This document shows positions 44,605 through 53,024 of a DNA stretch of 64,000 nt, piece by piece. How positions within the stretch are numbered: position 1 is the first letter of the stretch; each line of letters begins with the position of its first letter. The DNA comes from Profundibacter sp033851955 (GTDB lineage: Bacteria > Pseudomonadota > Alphaproteobacteria > Rhodobacterales > Rhodobacteraceae). The DNA is taken from assembly GCA_033851955.1 (NCBI GenBank), contig JAWSVK010000022.1:31229-95228 (forward strand), given 5' to 3'. Under the pieces are notes generated by a model. The model saw only the letters and a program-made list of their open reading frames with translations, had not been told where the DNA came from and did not search any database. Both the position numbers and the translations under genes were made by a program.

Positions 44605-45830
44605 CTGTCAATCTCTCCGAACACCAAATCCATCGTCCCCATCAGGGCCGCAACATCGGCCAATTGGTGGCCTGTGGCGACATAGTCCATAGCCTGCAGA
44701 TGCAAGAACCCTGGCGCACGGATTTTGGCGCGATACGGTTTGTTTGATCCGTCAGACACCAGATAGACACCAAACTCGCCCTTGGGGGCCTCGACCGCGG
44801 CATAAATCTCGCCAGCCGGTACGTGGAACCCTTCGGTGTATAGTTTAAAGTGGTGGATCAGCGCTTCCATATCGGTCTTCATCTCACCACGTGTCGGTGG
44901 CGTCAGCTTGCCCCGCGCCAGCACATCGCCCGGCTCATTGCGCAGTTTTTCGCAGGCCTGAAGGATGATCTTGACGCTTTCGCGCATTTCTTGCATCCGG
45001 CACAGGTAGCGATCATAGCAATCGCCGTTTTTGCCAACCGGAATGTCGAACTCAAATTCATCGTAGCATTCATACGGCTGCGAGCGTCGCAAATCCCACG
45101 CAAGCCCCGAGCCACGCACCATCACACCGGAAAAACCCCAGTCCAAGATGTCTTGCTCAGAGACAATGCCGATATCAACATTACGCTGCTTGAACACACG
45201 GTTTTCAGTCAGCAGACCGTCCATGTCTTCCATGAATTGCGGGAACTCCGTGACACACCACGTGGCGATGTCCTCGATCAATTCAGGCGGCAGGTCTTGG
45301 TGAACACCGCCCGGGCGGAAATAGGCGGCGTGCATGCGTGCGCCACAAGCCCGCTCATAGAATGTCATCAAGAATTCGCGCTGCTCGAACCCCCATAGTG
45401 GCGGGGTCAATGCGCCAACATCCATGGCTTGGGTGGTGACATTCAACAGGTGGTTCAGGATGCGGCCAATTTCGGAATAGAGCACGCGGATCAACTGGGC
45501 GCGGCGCGGCACTTTGGTGCCTGTCAGCTTTTCAATCGCCAAGCACCAAACGTGCTCTTGGTTCATCGGGGCCACATAATCCAGCCGGTCAAAATAGGGC
45601 AGGTTTTGCAGATAAGTGCGGCTTTCCATCAGTTTTTCGGTGCCGCGATGCAAAAGTCCGATATGCGGATCAGCCCGTTCTACAATTTCGCCGTCCAACT
45701 CCAACACCATACGTAAAACGCCGTGGGCCGCAGGGTGTTGCGGACCAAAGTTAATGTTGAAATTGCGGATATTTTGCTCGCCTTGGCGGGCGTCGACCGA
45801 TCCGTCATCAAATTTTGAGCCGTCCATCAT
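44601..45830 (-). CDS. nuoD: NADH-quinone oxidoreductase subunit D
   Basis: The 49-kDa-type subunit (409 residues), which forms the quinone site with NuoB. It has FGPQHPAAHGVLRMVLELDG, HIGLLHRGTEKLMESRTYLQ and the C-terminal GFLHLQAMDYVATGHQLADV, the last being the canonical quinone-pocket region. It is an unfused NuoD, as usual in alphaproteobacteria. It overlaps nuoC by ATGA (45827-45830). Confidence 0.97.
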   Translation of the reverse strand: MMDGSKFDDGSVDARQGEQNIRNFNINFGPQHPAAHGVLRMVLELDGEIVERADPHIGLLHRGTEKLMESRTYLQNLPYFDRLDYVAPMNQEHVWCLAIEKLTGTKVPRRAQLIRVLYSEIGRILNHLLNVTTQAMDVGALTPPLWGFEQREFLMTFYERACGARMHAAYFRPGGVHQDLPPELIEDIATWCVTEFPQFMEDMDGLLTENRVFKQRNVDIGIVSEQDILDWGFSGVMVRGSGLAWDLRRSQPYECYDEFEFDIPVGKNGDCYDRYLCRMQEMRESVKIILQACEKLRNEPGDVLARGKLTPPTRGEMKTDMEALIHHFKLYTEGFHVPAGEIYAAVEAPKGEFGVYLVSDGSNKPYRAKIRAPGFLHLQAMDYVATGHQLADVAALMGTMDLVFGEIDR

Positions 45831-46438
45831 TTCGCGTCCCCCTCAGATTTTTCGTCGCCGGGCAGGATATATTGCGCGCCCTCCCATGGGGACATGAAAT
45901 CAAACTGGCGGTATTCTTGAACCAGCGACACCGGCTCATAAACCACCCGTTTTTCAGCATCGTCATAGCGCACTTCGGTGTAACCCGTTGTCGGGAAATC
46001 TTTACGCAATGGATAGCCGCGAAACCCGTAATCCGTCAGAATGCGGCGCAGATCGGGGTGGCCTGTGAACAGGATGCCAAACATGTCAAAAACTTCGCGC
46101 TCAAACCAATCCGCTGACTTATGCACATCTGTGATCGAGGGCACAGTATCGTCTTCTCGAATGGCACACCTTAGACGGATGCGATGGTTTTGGTACATCG
46201 ACAGGAAATGGTACACCATGTCGAACCGCTTGGCGCGGGTCGGGTAATCAACGGCTGTGATATCAACTAAGGACGAGAACTTGCAGGCCGAATCTGCCTT
46301 TAAAAACTCAACCAACCCAACCAATGCAGTTGGCGCGATCAGCAGCGTCAATTCGCCGTTGGTAACCTCATAAGACAACACATCATCGGGGCGTTTCAGC
46401 TCAATATGTGCGCCAAGTTCATTCAATGCGTCAGACAT
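45827..46438 (-). CDS. nuoC: NADH-quinone oxidoreductase subunit C
   Basis: The 30-kDa-type subunit (203 residues) of the peripheral arm. Its signature DWFEREVFDMFGILFTGHPDLRRILTDYGF and GYPLRKDFPTTGYTEVRYDD is complete. A hydrophilic tail after EYRQFDFMSPWEGAQYILPG is lineage-typical. It overlaps nuoD and follows nuoB by 9 bp. Confidence 0.97.
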   Translation of the reverse strand: MSDALNELGAHIELKRPDDVLSYEVTNGELTLLIAPTALVGLVEFLKADSACKFSSLVDITAVDYPTRAKRFDMVYHFLSMYQNHRIRLRCAIREDDTVPSITDVHKSADWFEREVFDMFGILFTGHPDLRRILTDYGFRGYPLRKDFPTTGYTEVRYDDAEKRVVYEPVSLVQEYRQFDFMSPWEGAQYILPGDEKSEGDAK

Positions 46439-46447
46439 ATCAGCCCC

Positions 46448-46972
46448 CTACCTTACGATCGTGCCAGTACGGCGAATTCGGCGCTGCAATTGCAACACAC
46501 CGTACACCAATGCCTCGGCTGTGGGTGGACAGCCCGGCACGTAAATATCAACCGGTACGATCCGGTCACAGCCGCGCACCACAGAATAGCTATAGTGGTA
46601 ATAACCGCCACCATTGGCGCAGCTGCCCATGCTGATCACATAACGCGGCTCTGGCATCTGGTCATAAACCTTGCGCAGAGCCGGTGCCATCTTGTTGGTC
46701 AGGGTGCCCGCCACGATCATCACGTCGGATTGGCGTGGGCTGGCGCGTGGCGCGAACCCGTAACGCTCGATATCATAACGGGGCATCGCTGTGTGCATCA
46801 TCTCAACCGCACAACAGGCCAAACCAAAGGTCATCCAGTGCAGGCTGCCGGTGCGGGCCCAGTTGATGATGTCATCAGAGGTGGTCAGCAGAAAACCCTT
46901 GTCTGCCAGCGCGTCATTCATAGCCCGGGTGGAGACCTCTTTATCAGCTCCGGCCGTGTTGGCACCAGTCAT
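46448..46972 (-). CDS. nuoB: NADH-quinone oxidoreductase subunit B
   Basis: A 174-residue subunit holding cluster N2, the last Fe-S centre before quinone. The tandem Cys and other ligands are visible in MTFGLACCAVEMMHTAMPR, VISMGSCANGGGYYHYSYSV and VDIYVPGCPPTAEALVYG. The ATG at 46972 overlaps the nuoA stop by one base (TGATG) and matches the usual start MTGANTAGADKE; upstream Met codons at 46981 and 47002 lie inside nuoA. Confidence 0.97.
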   Translation of the reverse strand: MTGANTAGADKEVSTRAMNDALADKGFLLTTSDDIINWARTGSLHWMTFGLACCAVEMMHTAMPRYDIERYGFAPRASPRQSDVMIVAGTLTNKMAPALRKVYDQMPEPRYVISMGSCANGGGYYHYSYSVVRGCDRIVPVDIYVPGCPPTAEALVYGVLQLQRRIRRTGTIVR

Positions 46973-47337
46973 CACTCCCATTCCAGGGCTCCCTTTTTCC
47001 ACTCATAAGCGAACCCAATGGTCAAAACGCCCAAGAACACCATCATCGACCAAAACCCTGTGGCAGTTAAATCCTTAAAGGCCACAGCCCAAGGAAACAA
47101 AAATGCGATCTCCAGATCGAAAATAATGAACAGGATGGCGACCAAATAGAACCGCACATCAAATTTCATCCGCGCATCATCAAAGGCGGCAAAGCCACAC
47201 TCATAAGCACTTAGTTTTTCGGGATCAGGATTCGTTGGCCCAAGGATGACAGCAGCAAGGATCAGAATGACCCCCAATGCAGTTGCCATGCCTAGAAAAA
47301 CAAGGATGGGGAGGTATTCTCTTAAAAGGTCTTCCAC
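46972..47337 (-). CDS. nuoA: NADH-quinone oxidoreductase subunit A
   Basis: The first gene of the nuo operon, a 121-residue three-helix subunit. The conserved loop YECGFAAFDDARMKFDVRFY carries the Cys of the family, and FDLEIAFLFPWAVAF follows. Downstream order is nuoB-C-D-x-E-x-x-F-x-x-G-x-H-I-x-J-K-L-M-N. The promoter should lie in the 47338-47666 gap. Confidence 0.97.
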   Translation of the reverse strand: MEDLLREYLPILVFLGMATALGVILILAAVILGPTNPDPEKLSAYECGFAAFDDARMKFDVRFYLVAILFIIFDLEIAFLFPWAVAFKDLTATGFWSMMVFLGVLTIGFAYEWKKGALEWE

Positions 47338-47476
47338 GTGTGGCTCCTCAGTGCGGCAATCGACGCATGTTGTTGCTGGGTGCTGGTCTAACCCTGCCTT
47401 ATGGGCGGGTCAACAGAACCAATAGCAACTTTGCTGCTTATTTGTACTCAAATCGCCAATTGTTTGCAATCATACA

Positions 47477-47490
47477 CTGATCTGGATCAA
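47477..47490. promoter_or_regulatory. FNR/FnrL-like box
   Basis: CTGAT-CTGG-ATCAA matches the FNR/CRP-family consensus TTGAT-N4-ATCAA at 9 of 10 positions. It is about 140 bp from the nuoA start codon. Oxygen control of nuo by an FNR-type protein would be a sensible role; the distance is long for a class II site, so it depends on an unmapped start site. Confidence 0.55.
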
Positions 47491-47530
47491 GGATTTACTA
47501 AAACGACTCCTGCCCCAGCAACTCGAATCC

Positions 47531-47666
47531 TCAACTTCTCTTTTTGTTAAATATCCTCGGGGTGAATTGCGCCGCGCAAGAGGGGCTGACAGCCCCTGCC
47601 CCGCGGCCCCCTTGTGGGGCCAAGATATAGAGCGTTGCGACAGCAACTCCGCTTAACTAGGATGAG
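47531..47666 (-). terminator. Probable liuC terminator and boundary repeat
   Basis: Downstream of liuC (read leftwards) are two nested GC-rich hairpins: GGCCCC-ACAAG-GGGGCC and AGGGGCT-GTC-AGCCCCT, followed by the block AATATTT and an A-rich run. The TTTTTGTTAAATATCC side looks like the dispersed boundary repeat. Together they would end the leucine operon before nuo. Confidence 0.5.
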
Positions 47667-48446
47667 CTACCCGTCAACCACCCATGCGGCTTTGCGTTTT
47701 TCAAAAAACGCCGAAATTCCTTCTTGAATTTCCGCACTGCCCCAACGATCCACCAACGCCTGAACCGTCATCTCAATCACCGCGTCATCAATCACCGGCC
47801 CCAACCGACGCGCCAACGCCTTGGCATCCGCCACAGCCCCGGGCGCACATTTTAAATATGCTGCAACCTCGACTTCAACCGCCGCATCCAAGTCCTCGGG
47901 CGCAACCACCTGCGCCAACAAACCCAGCGCTTGAGCCTCCTCAGCCTCAAACAGCCTAGAGGACATAAACACCCGCCGCCCCATAGCCTCGCCCATCCGC
48001 GCAATCACATAGGGGCCAATGGTGGCAGGGATCACCCCCAGCTTGGTTTCGGTAAATCCAAACCGTGCGCCCGTCACACCAATCGCAACGTCACAGACAG
48101 ACATCATGCCCAAACCACCACCAAAGGCTTGGCCTTGAATGCGGCCGATCAACGGCTTTGGCATGGTGTTCAAAGCTTGCAGCATGGTGGCCAGCTTACG
48201 GGCTTCAGCCATGCGTGTCGGCCCGTCCGACGCCATCGCCATCTGCATCCACGTCAGATCACCACCGGCGCAAAAACTCTTGCCACTGGCCGTCAACACC
48301 ACCACCCGCACCGCAGGGTCAGCCCCCAAAGACGCCGCAGCCTGCGTCAGGCCAGCGATCACTTCGGGCGCGAGAATATTGTGCTTGTCTGGATTGTTCA
48401 GCGCAAGCGTTGCCACGCCACGCGCATCAATGCTGATCTCAACCAT
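47667..48446 (-). CDS. liuC: Enoyl-CoA hydratase family, probable methylglutaconyl-CoA hydratase
   Basis: A 259-residue crotonase-fold enzyme. The oxyanion segment ASGKSFCAGGDLTWMQ and the catalytic region GQAFGGGLGMMSVCDVAIG with later FGFTETKLGVIPATIGPYV (Glu) are typical. By position at the end of the ivd-mcc-hmgL operon it should hydrate 3-methylglutaconyl-CoA to HMG-CoA (leucine degradation); sequence alone would say enoyl-CoA hydratase. It follows hmgL by 2 bp. Confidence 0.88.
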   Translation of the reverse strand: MVEISIDARGVATLALNNPDKHNILAPEVIAGLTQAAASLGADPAVRVVVLTASGKSFCAGGDLTWMQMAMASDGPTRMAEARKLATMLQALNTMPKPLIGRIQGQAFGGGLGMMSVCDVAIGVTGARFGFTETKLGVIPATIGPYVIARMGEAMGRRVFMSSRLFEAEEAQALGLLAQVVAPEDLDAAVEVEVAAYLKCAPGAVADAKALARRLGPVIDDAVIEMTVQALVDRWGSAEIQEGISAFFEKRKAAWVVDG

Positions 48447-48448
48447 TA

Positions 48449-49303
48449 TTAGCCTCGCATTTTATGTGCCATCACAGCAGCCTCGGCCAAAATCTCACTA
48501 CTCAACCCGGTTTCGTAGCCCAATCCGGTGACATGCTCTTGCACATCTTCGGTCGCCACATTGCCCTCGGCACCCGGCGCAAACGGGCAACCGCCCAATC
48601 CACCGATTGATGTGTCAAACACCCGCAAACCCAGCGCCAATGAGGCGTCGATATTGGCCATCGCGTGACCACCCGTATTGTGAAAATGCCCCGCCAACCG
48701 ATGCGCAGGCACCTCTTTTAGAACCGCCAGCAACATCCGCGCCACCGTGTCAGGCGTGCCTTGACCCAAAGTATCGCCCAGCGAGATCTCGTAACAACCC
48801 GCCGCAAATAAATCCGCCGCGACCCGCGCCACAGCCTCAGGGGCCACTGCACCGTCATACGGGCAATCCGTAACGCAAGACACATAGCCGCGCACAGGAA
48901 TATCCGCATGGCGTGCCGCCTTAATAACTGGCGCAAACCGCTCAAGGCTTTCGGCAATCGAGCAATTGATGTTCTTTTGACTAAACCCTTCCGAAGCAGA
49001 GGCAAATATCGCGACCTCGTCCACACCCGCCGCAATCGCCGCCTCGTAGCCCTTGGTGTTCGGGGTCAACGCCGAATAGGCCACTCCGTCCGTTTTCATG
49101 ATCCCAGCCATCACCTCAGCCGCATCCGCCATTTGTGGCACGGCCTTGGGCGACACAAAACTGGTCACCTCAATGTGACGAAACCCAGCCTCAGACAGCT
49201 TGTCCACCAAGGCAATCTTTTCGGTCGCCGGAATGGCCCGTGCCTCGTTTTGCAATCCGTCCCTTGGCCCAACTTCAAATATTTCTACAAAATTTGTGTT
49301 CAT
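48449..49303 (-). CDS. hmgL: Hydroxymethylglutaryl-CoA lyase
   Basis: A 284-residue HMG-CoA lyase, which splits HMG-CoA into acetyl-CoA and acetoacetate, the last step of leucine breakdown. VGPRDGLQNEARAIPATEKI is the N-terminal motif, and the catalytic Cys is in the signature IGGLGGCPFAPGAEGNVATE. Metal-binding HFHNTGGHAMAN is present. It overlaps the GST-like gene by ATGA (49300-49303) and is followed by liuC. Confidence 0.95.
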   Translation of the reverse strand: MNTNFVEIFEVGPRDGLQNEARAIPATEKIALVDKLSEAGFRHIEVTSFVSPKAVPQMADAAEVMAGIMKTDGVAYSALTPNTKGYEAAIAAGVDEVAIFASASEGFSQKNINCSIAESLERFAPVIKAARHADIPVRGYVSCVTDCPYDGAVAPEAVARVAADLFAAGCYEISLGDTLGQGTPDTVARMLLAVLKEVPAHRLAGHFHNTGGHAMANIDASLALGLRVFDTSIGGLGGCPFAPGAEGNVATEDVQEHVTGLGYETGLSSEILAEAAVMAHKMRG

Positions 49304-49971
49304 GCTTGGCTCTCCTCAGGTGGTGAATAAAACGCGTCCTTGTAGATCACCGTATCACCATCCCGCGCCTTGGCCAGTTTAAAAGCAGACCGCGCCTCAA
49401 GTCGGTGAAAATAGCGATCCAGATCAGGCATCAGGTCGGACGGCACAAATCGCCGTGCGATCATCACCCCGTAGCCAACATTCACATCCACCGCCGAAAA
49501 TCCGCTTGGCAGCAAATAATCCTGCCCCGCGACCACGCGATCCACAGCCGCCAAAACCCTCTCCAACCGCTTGGCCTCCAACCGCATCACAGTGGGCGAG
49601 CGCATAGAAGGATCACGCAACACAATATGGTGCTGGGTCAGATTGGCCAAATGCTGGCCAATGGTTTCCGCATAATGCAACCACTGCAACCAATCGGCCC
49701 GCTCGACATCCCCAACGGCACGGCCCAGCCCACTCTCGGGCTGCGTTTCAACCAAGTATTCAGTGATCGCACCTGACTCAAACAACACCCGCCCATCGAT
49801 TTCCAACGCCGGAACCCGCGCTGCTGGCGACAAAGCCCGAAACTCCGGCCCCCGCATGGATTTGCTGAAAAAGTCCCAAGCCTTAACCTCGAACTCCAAT
49901 CCCATCTCCTGCATCAACCAAAGCGTGCGAAAACTGCGCGCCTGTGACGCATGATGTAATACAATACCCAT
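49300..49971 (-). CDS. Glutathione S-transferase family protein
   Basis: A 223-residue protein with an N-terminal thioredoxin-like domain (QARSFRTLWLMQEMGLEFEV, then ALSPAARVPALEIDGRVLFESGAI, including the cis-Pro and ES glutathione contacts) and a helical C-terminal domain. Its place between mccA and hmgL, overlapping hmgL, suggests it is expressed for leucine or acyl-CoA metabolism. The substrate is unknown. It is not part of the core pathway. Confidence 0.85.
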   Translation of the reverse strand: MGIVLHHASQARSFRTLWLMQEMGLEFEVKAWDFFSKSMRGPEFRALSPAARVPALEIDGRVLFESGAITEYLVETQPESGLGRAVGDVERADWLQWLHYAETIGQHLANLTQHHIVLRDPSMRSPTVMRLEAKRLERVLAAVDRVVAGQDYLLPSGFSAVDVNVGYGVMIARRFVPSDLMPDLDRYFHRLEARSAFKLAKARDGDTVIYKDAFYSPPEESQA

Positions 49972-49977
49972 CCTTGT

Positions 49978-50030
49978 CCCTTTCTTCTTGCCAAAAGTAC
50001 CTGCGCCGCAGGCAAATCCCGAGCCCTTTT
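49978..50030. repeat. Short boundary repeat with CCTGCG/CGCAGG hairpin, copy 2
   Basis: TTTCTTCTTGCCAAAAGTAC is followed by CCTGCG-C-CGCAGG, then a GC-rich tail with GAGCCCTTTTGGGC. It lies in the 93-bp gap between mccA and the GST gene, inside an operon, so any termination must be partial. Almost identical to the 8639 copy over about 35 bases. Confidence 0.6.
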
Positions 50031-50064
50031 GGGCGAGATACTAAGCGACCCGCAGGGTCTCCAT

Positions 50065-51993
50065 TTAGCTAACCTCTTCCAAACGGATCAACGCGGCTCC
50101 AGCCTCTACCTGATCGCCCTGCGCCACCAACACCTCGGCCACAACACCATCACGCACCGCCAACAAAGCATGCTCCATCTTCATGGCTTCCAAAATCGCC
50201 AAACGGTCGCCCTCAGCCACCGCTTGTCCCACCTTGGCAAACACAGCTTTCACCAATCCCGGCATCGGCGCTTCAATCAAATTGCCATCGCCCGCATGGT
50301 TCGCATCCGCCTCTAGCGGATCAACTATATCAAAATGAAATCCATGTCCGGCAAATACACTGACGCTACCGCCCAATAGAACCACATTGGCGTTGATGCT
50401 CTCGCCATCCACCTGCCAATGCACGGCGCACTCGACCTGATGCACGGCTTCGCCAAACGAAACCTCAAACCGGCCCGCCCCTAACGTGGCAACCTTCACC
50501 GCGATCTCATCCTCGCCACTGCGCAATACAACCGCCCGCTGTAACGGCGCCCATAAGGCAAAGCCGCTTGCGTTCCGATCCAGCTCCAAAGCCCCGATTG
50601 CCGCCAAAGCCACAACGGCCGCACTGGCCACAGGCTCCACAACAAGAGCCTCCAGATCGCGGGCAATCAGTCCTGTATCAACCTCACCGCGCCCGAACCC
50701 GTCATGCAAGGCCAACGCCCGCAAAAACGCCAAGTTCGTCACCGATCCGGCCACCTCAGTCGTCTCCAAAACCCGCGCCAATTTGCCAAGGGCCTCGGCG
50801 CGGCTGCCGCCATGTACCGTCAATTTCGCAATCATAGGATCGTAAAACGGCGAGATCACATCCCCGGCCCGCACACCTGAATCCGCGCGCGCAGTGTCCG
50901 GAAACGCCAAATGCGTCAATGTCCCCGTGGCAGGCAAGAAACCCGCTGGCACATCCTCTGCATATAACCGCGCCTCAAACGAATGGCCATTGATCTGCAA
51001 CTCATCTTGCGCCTTTGGCAAGGGCTCGCCTGCGGCCACCCGCAGTTGCCATTCCACCAGATCAACGCCGGTGATAGCTTCGGTCACCGGATGTTCTACC
51101 TGCAAACGCGTGTTCATCTCCATGAACCAGAACCCATCTACCCGCAGACCACCTGCCCCATCGACAATAAACTCGATGGTGCCCGCCCCACTATAACCAA
51201 TTGCCTCAGCCGCTGTCACAGCCGCCGCGCCCATCGCCGCGCGGACATCCTCGGTCATATCAGGGGCTGGCGCTTCTTCGATCACCTTTTGGTGGCGCCG
51301 CTGCAGTGAGCAGTCACGCTCGAACAAATGCACAGCTTTTGTGCCGTCGCCAAAAATTTGCACTTCGATATGGCGCGGCTGCTGAATGTATTTCTCGATC
51401 AACACATGATCATTGCCAAACCCGTTCAACGCCTCGGCCTTGGCCGCCGTCAGCGCATCGGCAAACTCGGCCGCCGCCTCGACCAGTCGCATGCCTTTGC
51501 CGCCACCGCCCGCAACGGCTTTGATCAACACCGGATAACCAATTTTACCCGCCTCAACGGCCAAATGCGCAGGATCTTGGTTTTCACCCAGATAGCCCGG
51601 CACCACAGGTACACCCGCGTCTTGCATCAATACCTTCGCCGCATCCTTAAGACCCATCGCTCGGATTGCCGATGCCGACGGGCCGATAAACACCACCCCC
51701 GCCGCGTTGCAGGCTTCAACAAACTCTGGGTTCTCTGACAAAAAACCGTATCCGGGATGGATCGCCTGCGCGCCGGTGTCCAAGGCCGCCTGAATAATCA
51801 CCTCGCCCCGCAGATAGCTGTCCGAGGGAGCCGACCCGCCGATATGAACCGCTTGATCCGCCATTGCCACATGCTTGGACACCGCATCGGCATCGGAATA
51901 AACGGCCACCGTGGCCACCCCCATGCGCTGTGCCGTTTCCATCACGCGACAAGCAATCTCGCCACGGTTCGCAATCAAAATTTTAGTGAACAT
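50065..51993 (-). CDS. mccA: Methylcrotonyl-CoA carboxylase, biotin-carboxylase/BCCP subunit
   Basis: The 642-residue alpha subunit. The N-terminal 445 residues are a biotin carboxylase (ATP-grasp): KILIANRGEIACRVMETAQR, KAVAGGGGKGMRLVE, and EMNTRLQVEHPVTEAITG. The C-terminal end is the biotinyl domain with the EAMKM biotinylation site (ILEAMKMEHAL). With mccB it carboxylates 3-methylcrotonyl-CoA in leucine degradation; BirA encoded at 27839 would biotinylate it. It begins directly after the nitronate-monooxygenase-like stop (TAG-ATG). Confidence 0.93.
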   Translation of the reverse strand: MFTKILIANRGEIACRVMETAQRMGVATVAVYSDADAVSKHVAMADQAVHIGGSAPSDSYLRGEVIIQAALDTGAQAIHPGYGFLSENPEFVEACNAAGVVFIGPSASAIRAMGLKDAAKVLMQDAGVPVVPGYLGENQDPAHLAVEAGKIGYPVLIKAVAGGGGKGMRLVEAAAEFADALTAAKAEALNGFGNDHVLIEKYIQQPRHIEVQIFGDGTKAVHLFERDCSLQRRHQKVIEEAPAPDMTEDVRAAMGAAAVTAAEAIGYSGAGTIEFIVDGAGGLRVDGFWFMEMNTRLQVEHPVTEAITGVDLVEWQLRVAAGEPLPKAQDELQINGHSFEARLYAEDVPAGFLPATGTLTHLAFPDTARADSGVRAGDVISPFYDPMIAKLTVHGGSRAEALGKLARVLETTEVAGSVTNLAFLRALALHDGFGRGEVDTGLIARDLEALVVEPVASAAVVALAAIGALELDRNASGFALWAPLQRAVVLRSGEDEIAVKVATLGAGRFEVSFGEAVHQVECAVHWQVDGESINANVVLLGGSVSVFAGHGFHFDIVDPLEADANHAGDGNLIEAPMPGLVKAVFAKVGQAVAEGDRLAILEAMKMEHALLAVRDGVVAEVLVAQGDQVEAGAALIRLEEVS

Positions 51994-52968
51994 CTATGCC
52001 TCCAAACGTGCTGAACAACTGCGCATCACAGCCTCAGACTCCGCTACAATCTCATTGATAATATCCCCCGCAGACCCACGACAATGGATCAACCCAGCCG
52101 CCTCGCCCACGATTGCATTCGCAGTCTCTGTATCGCCTGCCGTTAACGCCGCCGCCCAACGGGCCGCTTCGCTTTTGGCCGCGGCCAGCAACCCGTCCAG
52201 ATCGCCTTGCCACTGGTCGGTGAATGCGTTCTCCAAAACACGGCAGGTGTAAGGCTCTGGCCAGTCTAACGCGCGTGCGACATCGATTACGGTTGTGCGT
52301 ATGGTTTCATCGCCCGTGGCCGCGATCCCGGCCTTGATCATGTTTGGATGGGCCAGACTTTCGTCGCTGGCCCATAAGCGCGATCCAACCAAGACCCCGT
52401 CCGCCCCCAGCATCAAACTGGCTGCCAATCCGCGCCCATCCGCAATGCCACCAGCGGCCAAAAGCAAAACATCCGGCGCATTCTTAGCCAGCCAATCGGC
52501 CACTTCGGGCACCAATGTCATGGTCCCACGGCACGCGCCATGGCCTCCCGCCTCGCCCCCTTGAGCAACGATCACATCGGCTCCGACGTCCGCCGCATGT
52601 TTGGCATCACGCAGGGTTTGCACCTGACAAATCAGCGGCACATCTGCCGCCGCTATCTGCTCTGCAAAAAGCGCTGGATCACCAAATGATAGAAACAGCG
52701 CAGCTGGGTTGCGGGCCAACACGCGCGCCAACAGATCCGGGTTTTGCGCCAGCTTCCACGTGATAAAGCCACAGCCAACCCGCGTCGTGCCCGCGTCGTC
52801 AAACGCCTGCATGATCCAGTCGGCATCGCAATAGCCGCCGCCAATCAAACCCAAACCGCCCGCCTGCGTCACCGAGGCCGCCAATGCGCCGCCCGACACC
52901 ATCGCCATTGGCGCCGAAAGGATCGGATGTTTCAGCTTATACTGTCTGGTCAATCGGGTTTGCATCAT
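51994..52968 (-). CDS. Nitronate monooxygenase-like (NPD family) flavoprotein
   Basis: A 324-residue TIM-barrel flavoprotein of the 2-nitropropane dioxygenase/enoyl-ACP-reductase-II family. It has HPILSAPMAMVSGGALAASV, AQGGEAGGHG (flavin phosphate loop and His) and LLLAAGGIADGRGLAASLML with ADGVLVGSRL. The true substrate is unknown. It is inserted between mccB and mccA and adjacent to mccA with no gap, so it is co-transcribed, which is unusual for a leucine operon. Confidence 0.85.
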   Translation of the reverse strand: MMQTRLTRQYKLKHPILSAPMAMVSGGALAASVTQAGGLGLIGGGYCDADWIMQAFDDAGTTRVGCGFITWKLAQNPDLLARVLARNPAALFLSFGDPALFAEQIAAADVPLICQVQTLRDAKHAADVGADVIVAQGGEAGGHGACRGTMTLVPEVADWLAKNAPDVLLLAAGGIADGRGLAASLMLGADGVLVGSRLWASDESLAHPNMIKAGIAATGDETIRTTVIDVARALDWPEPYTCRVLENAFTDQWQGDLDGLLAAAKSEAARWAAALTAGDTETANAIVGEAAGLIHCRGSAGDIINEIVAESEAVMRSCSARLEA

Positions 52969-52971
52969 TGG

Positions 52972-53020
52972 CCTTTCTTCTTTTCCTAAATATCCGCGCC
53001 GCAGGCTTAAAATCTCTTTG
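52972..53020. repeat. Short boundary repeat with GCG/CGC stem, copy 3
   Basis: CCTTTCTTCTTTTCCTAAAT then ATCCGCGCCGCAGG followed by A/T-rich AAAATCTCTTTGCCACC. It has the same layout as the copies at 8639 and 49978, although the hairpin is weaker. It occupies the gap between mccB and the NPD gene. Confidence 0.55.
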
Positions 53021-53024
53021 CCAC

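Larger units (their letters stand above)
47338..47666 (-). promoter_or_regulatory. nuo operon upstream region
   Basis: A 329-bp gap upstream of nuoA (transcribed leftwards), also lying behind the minus-strand liuC gene. The half next to nuoA is less GC-rich than the coding DNA and holds an FNR-like box at 47477-47490. The half next to liuC holds a boundary repeat and the GC hairpins of a probable terminator. No coding sequence is supported here. Confidence 0.6.
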
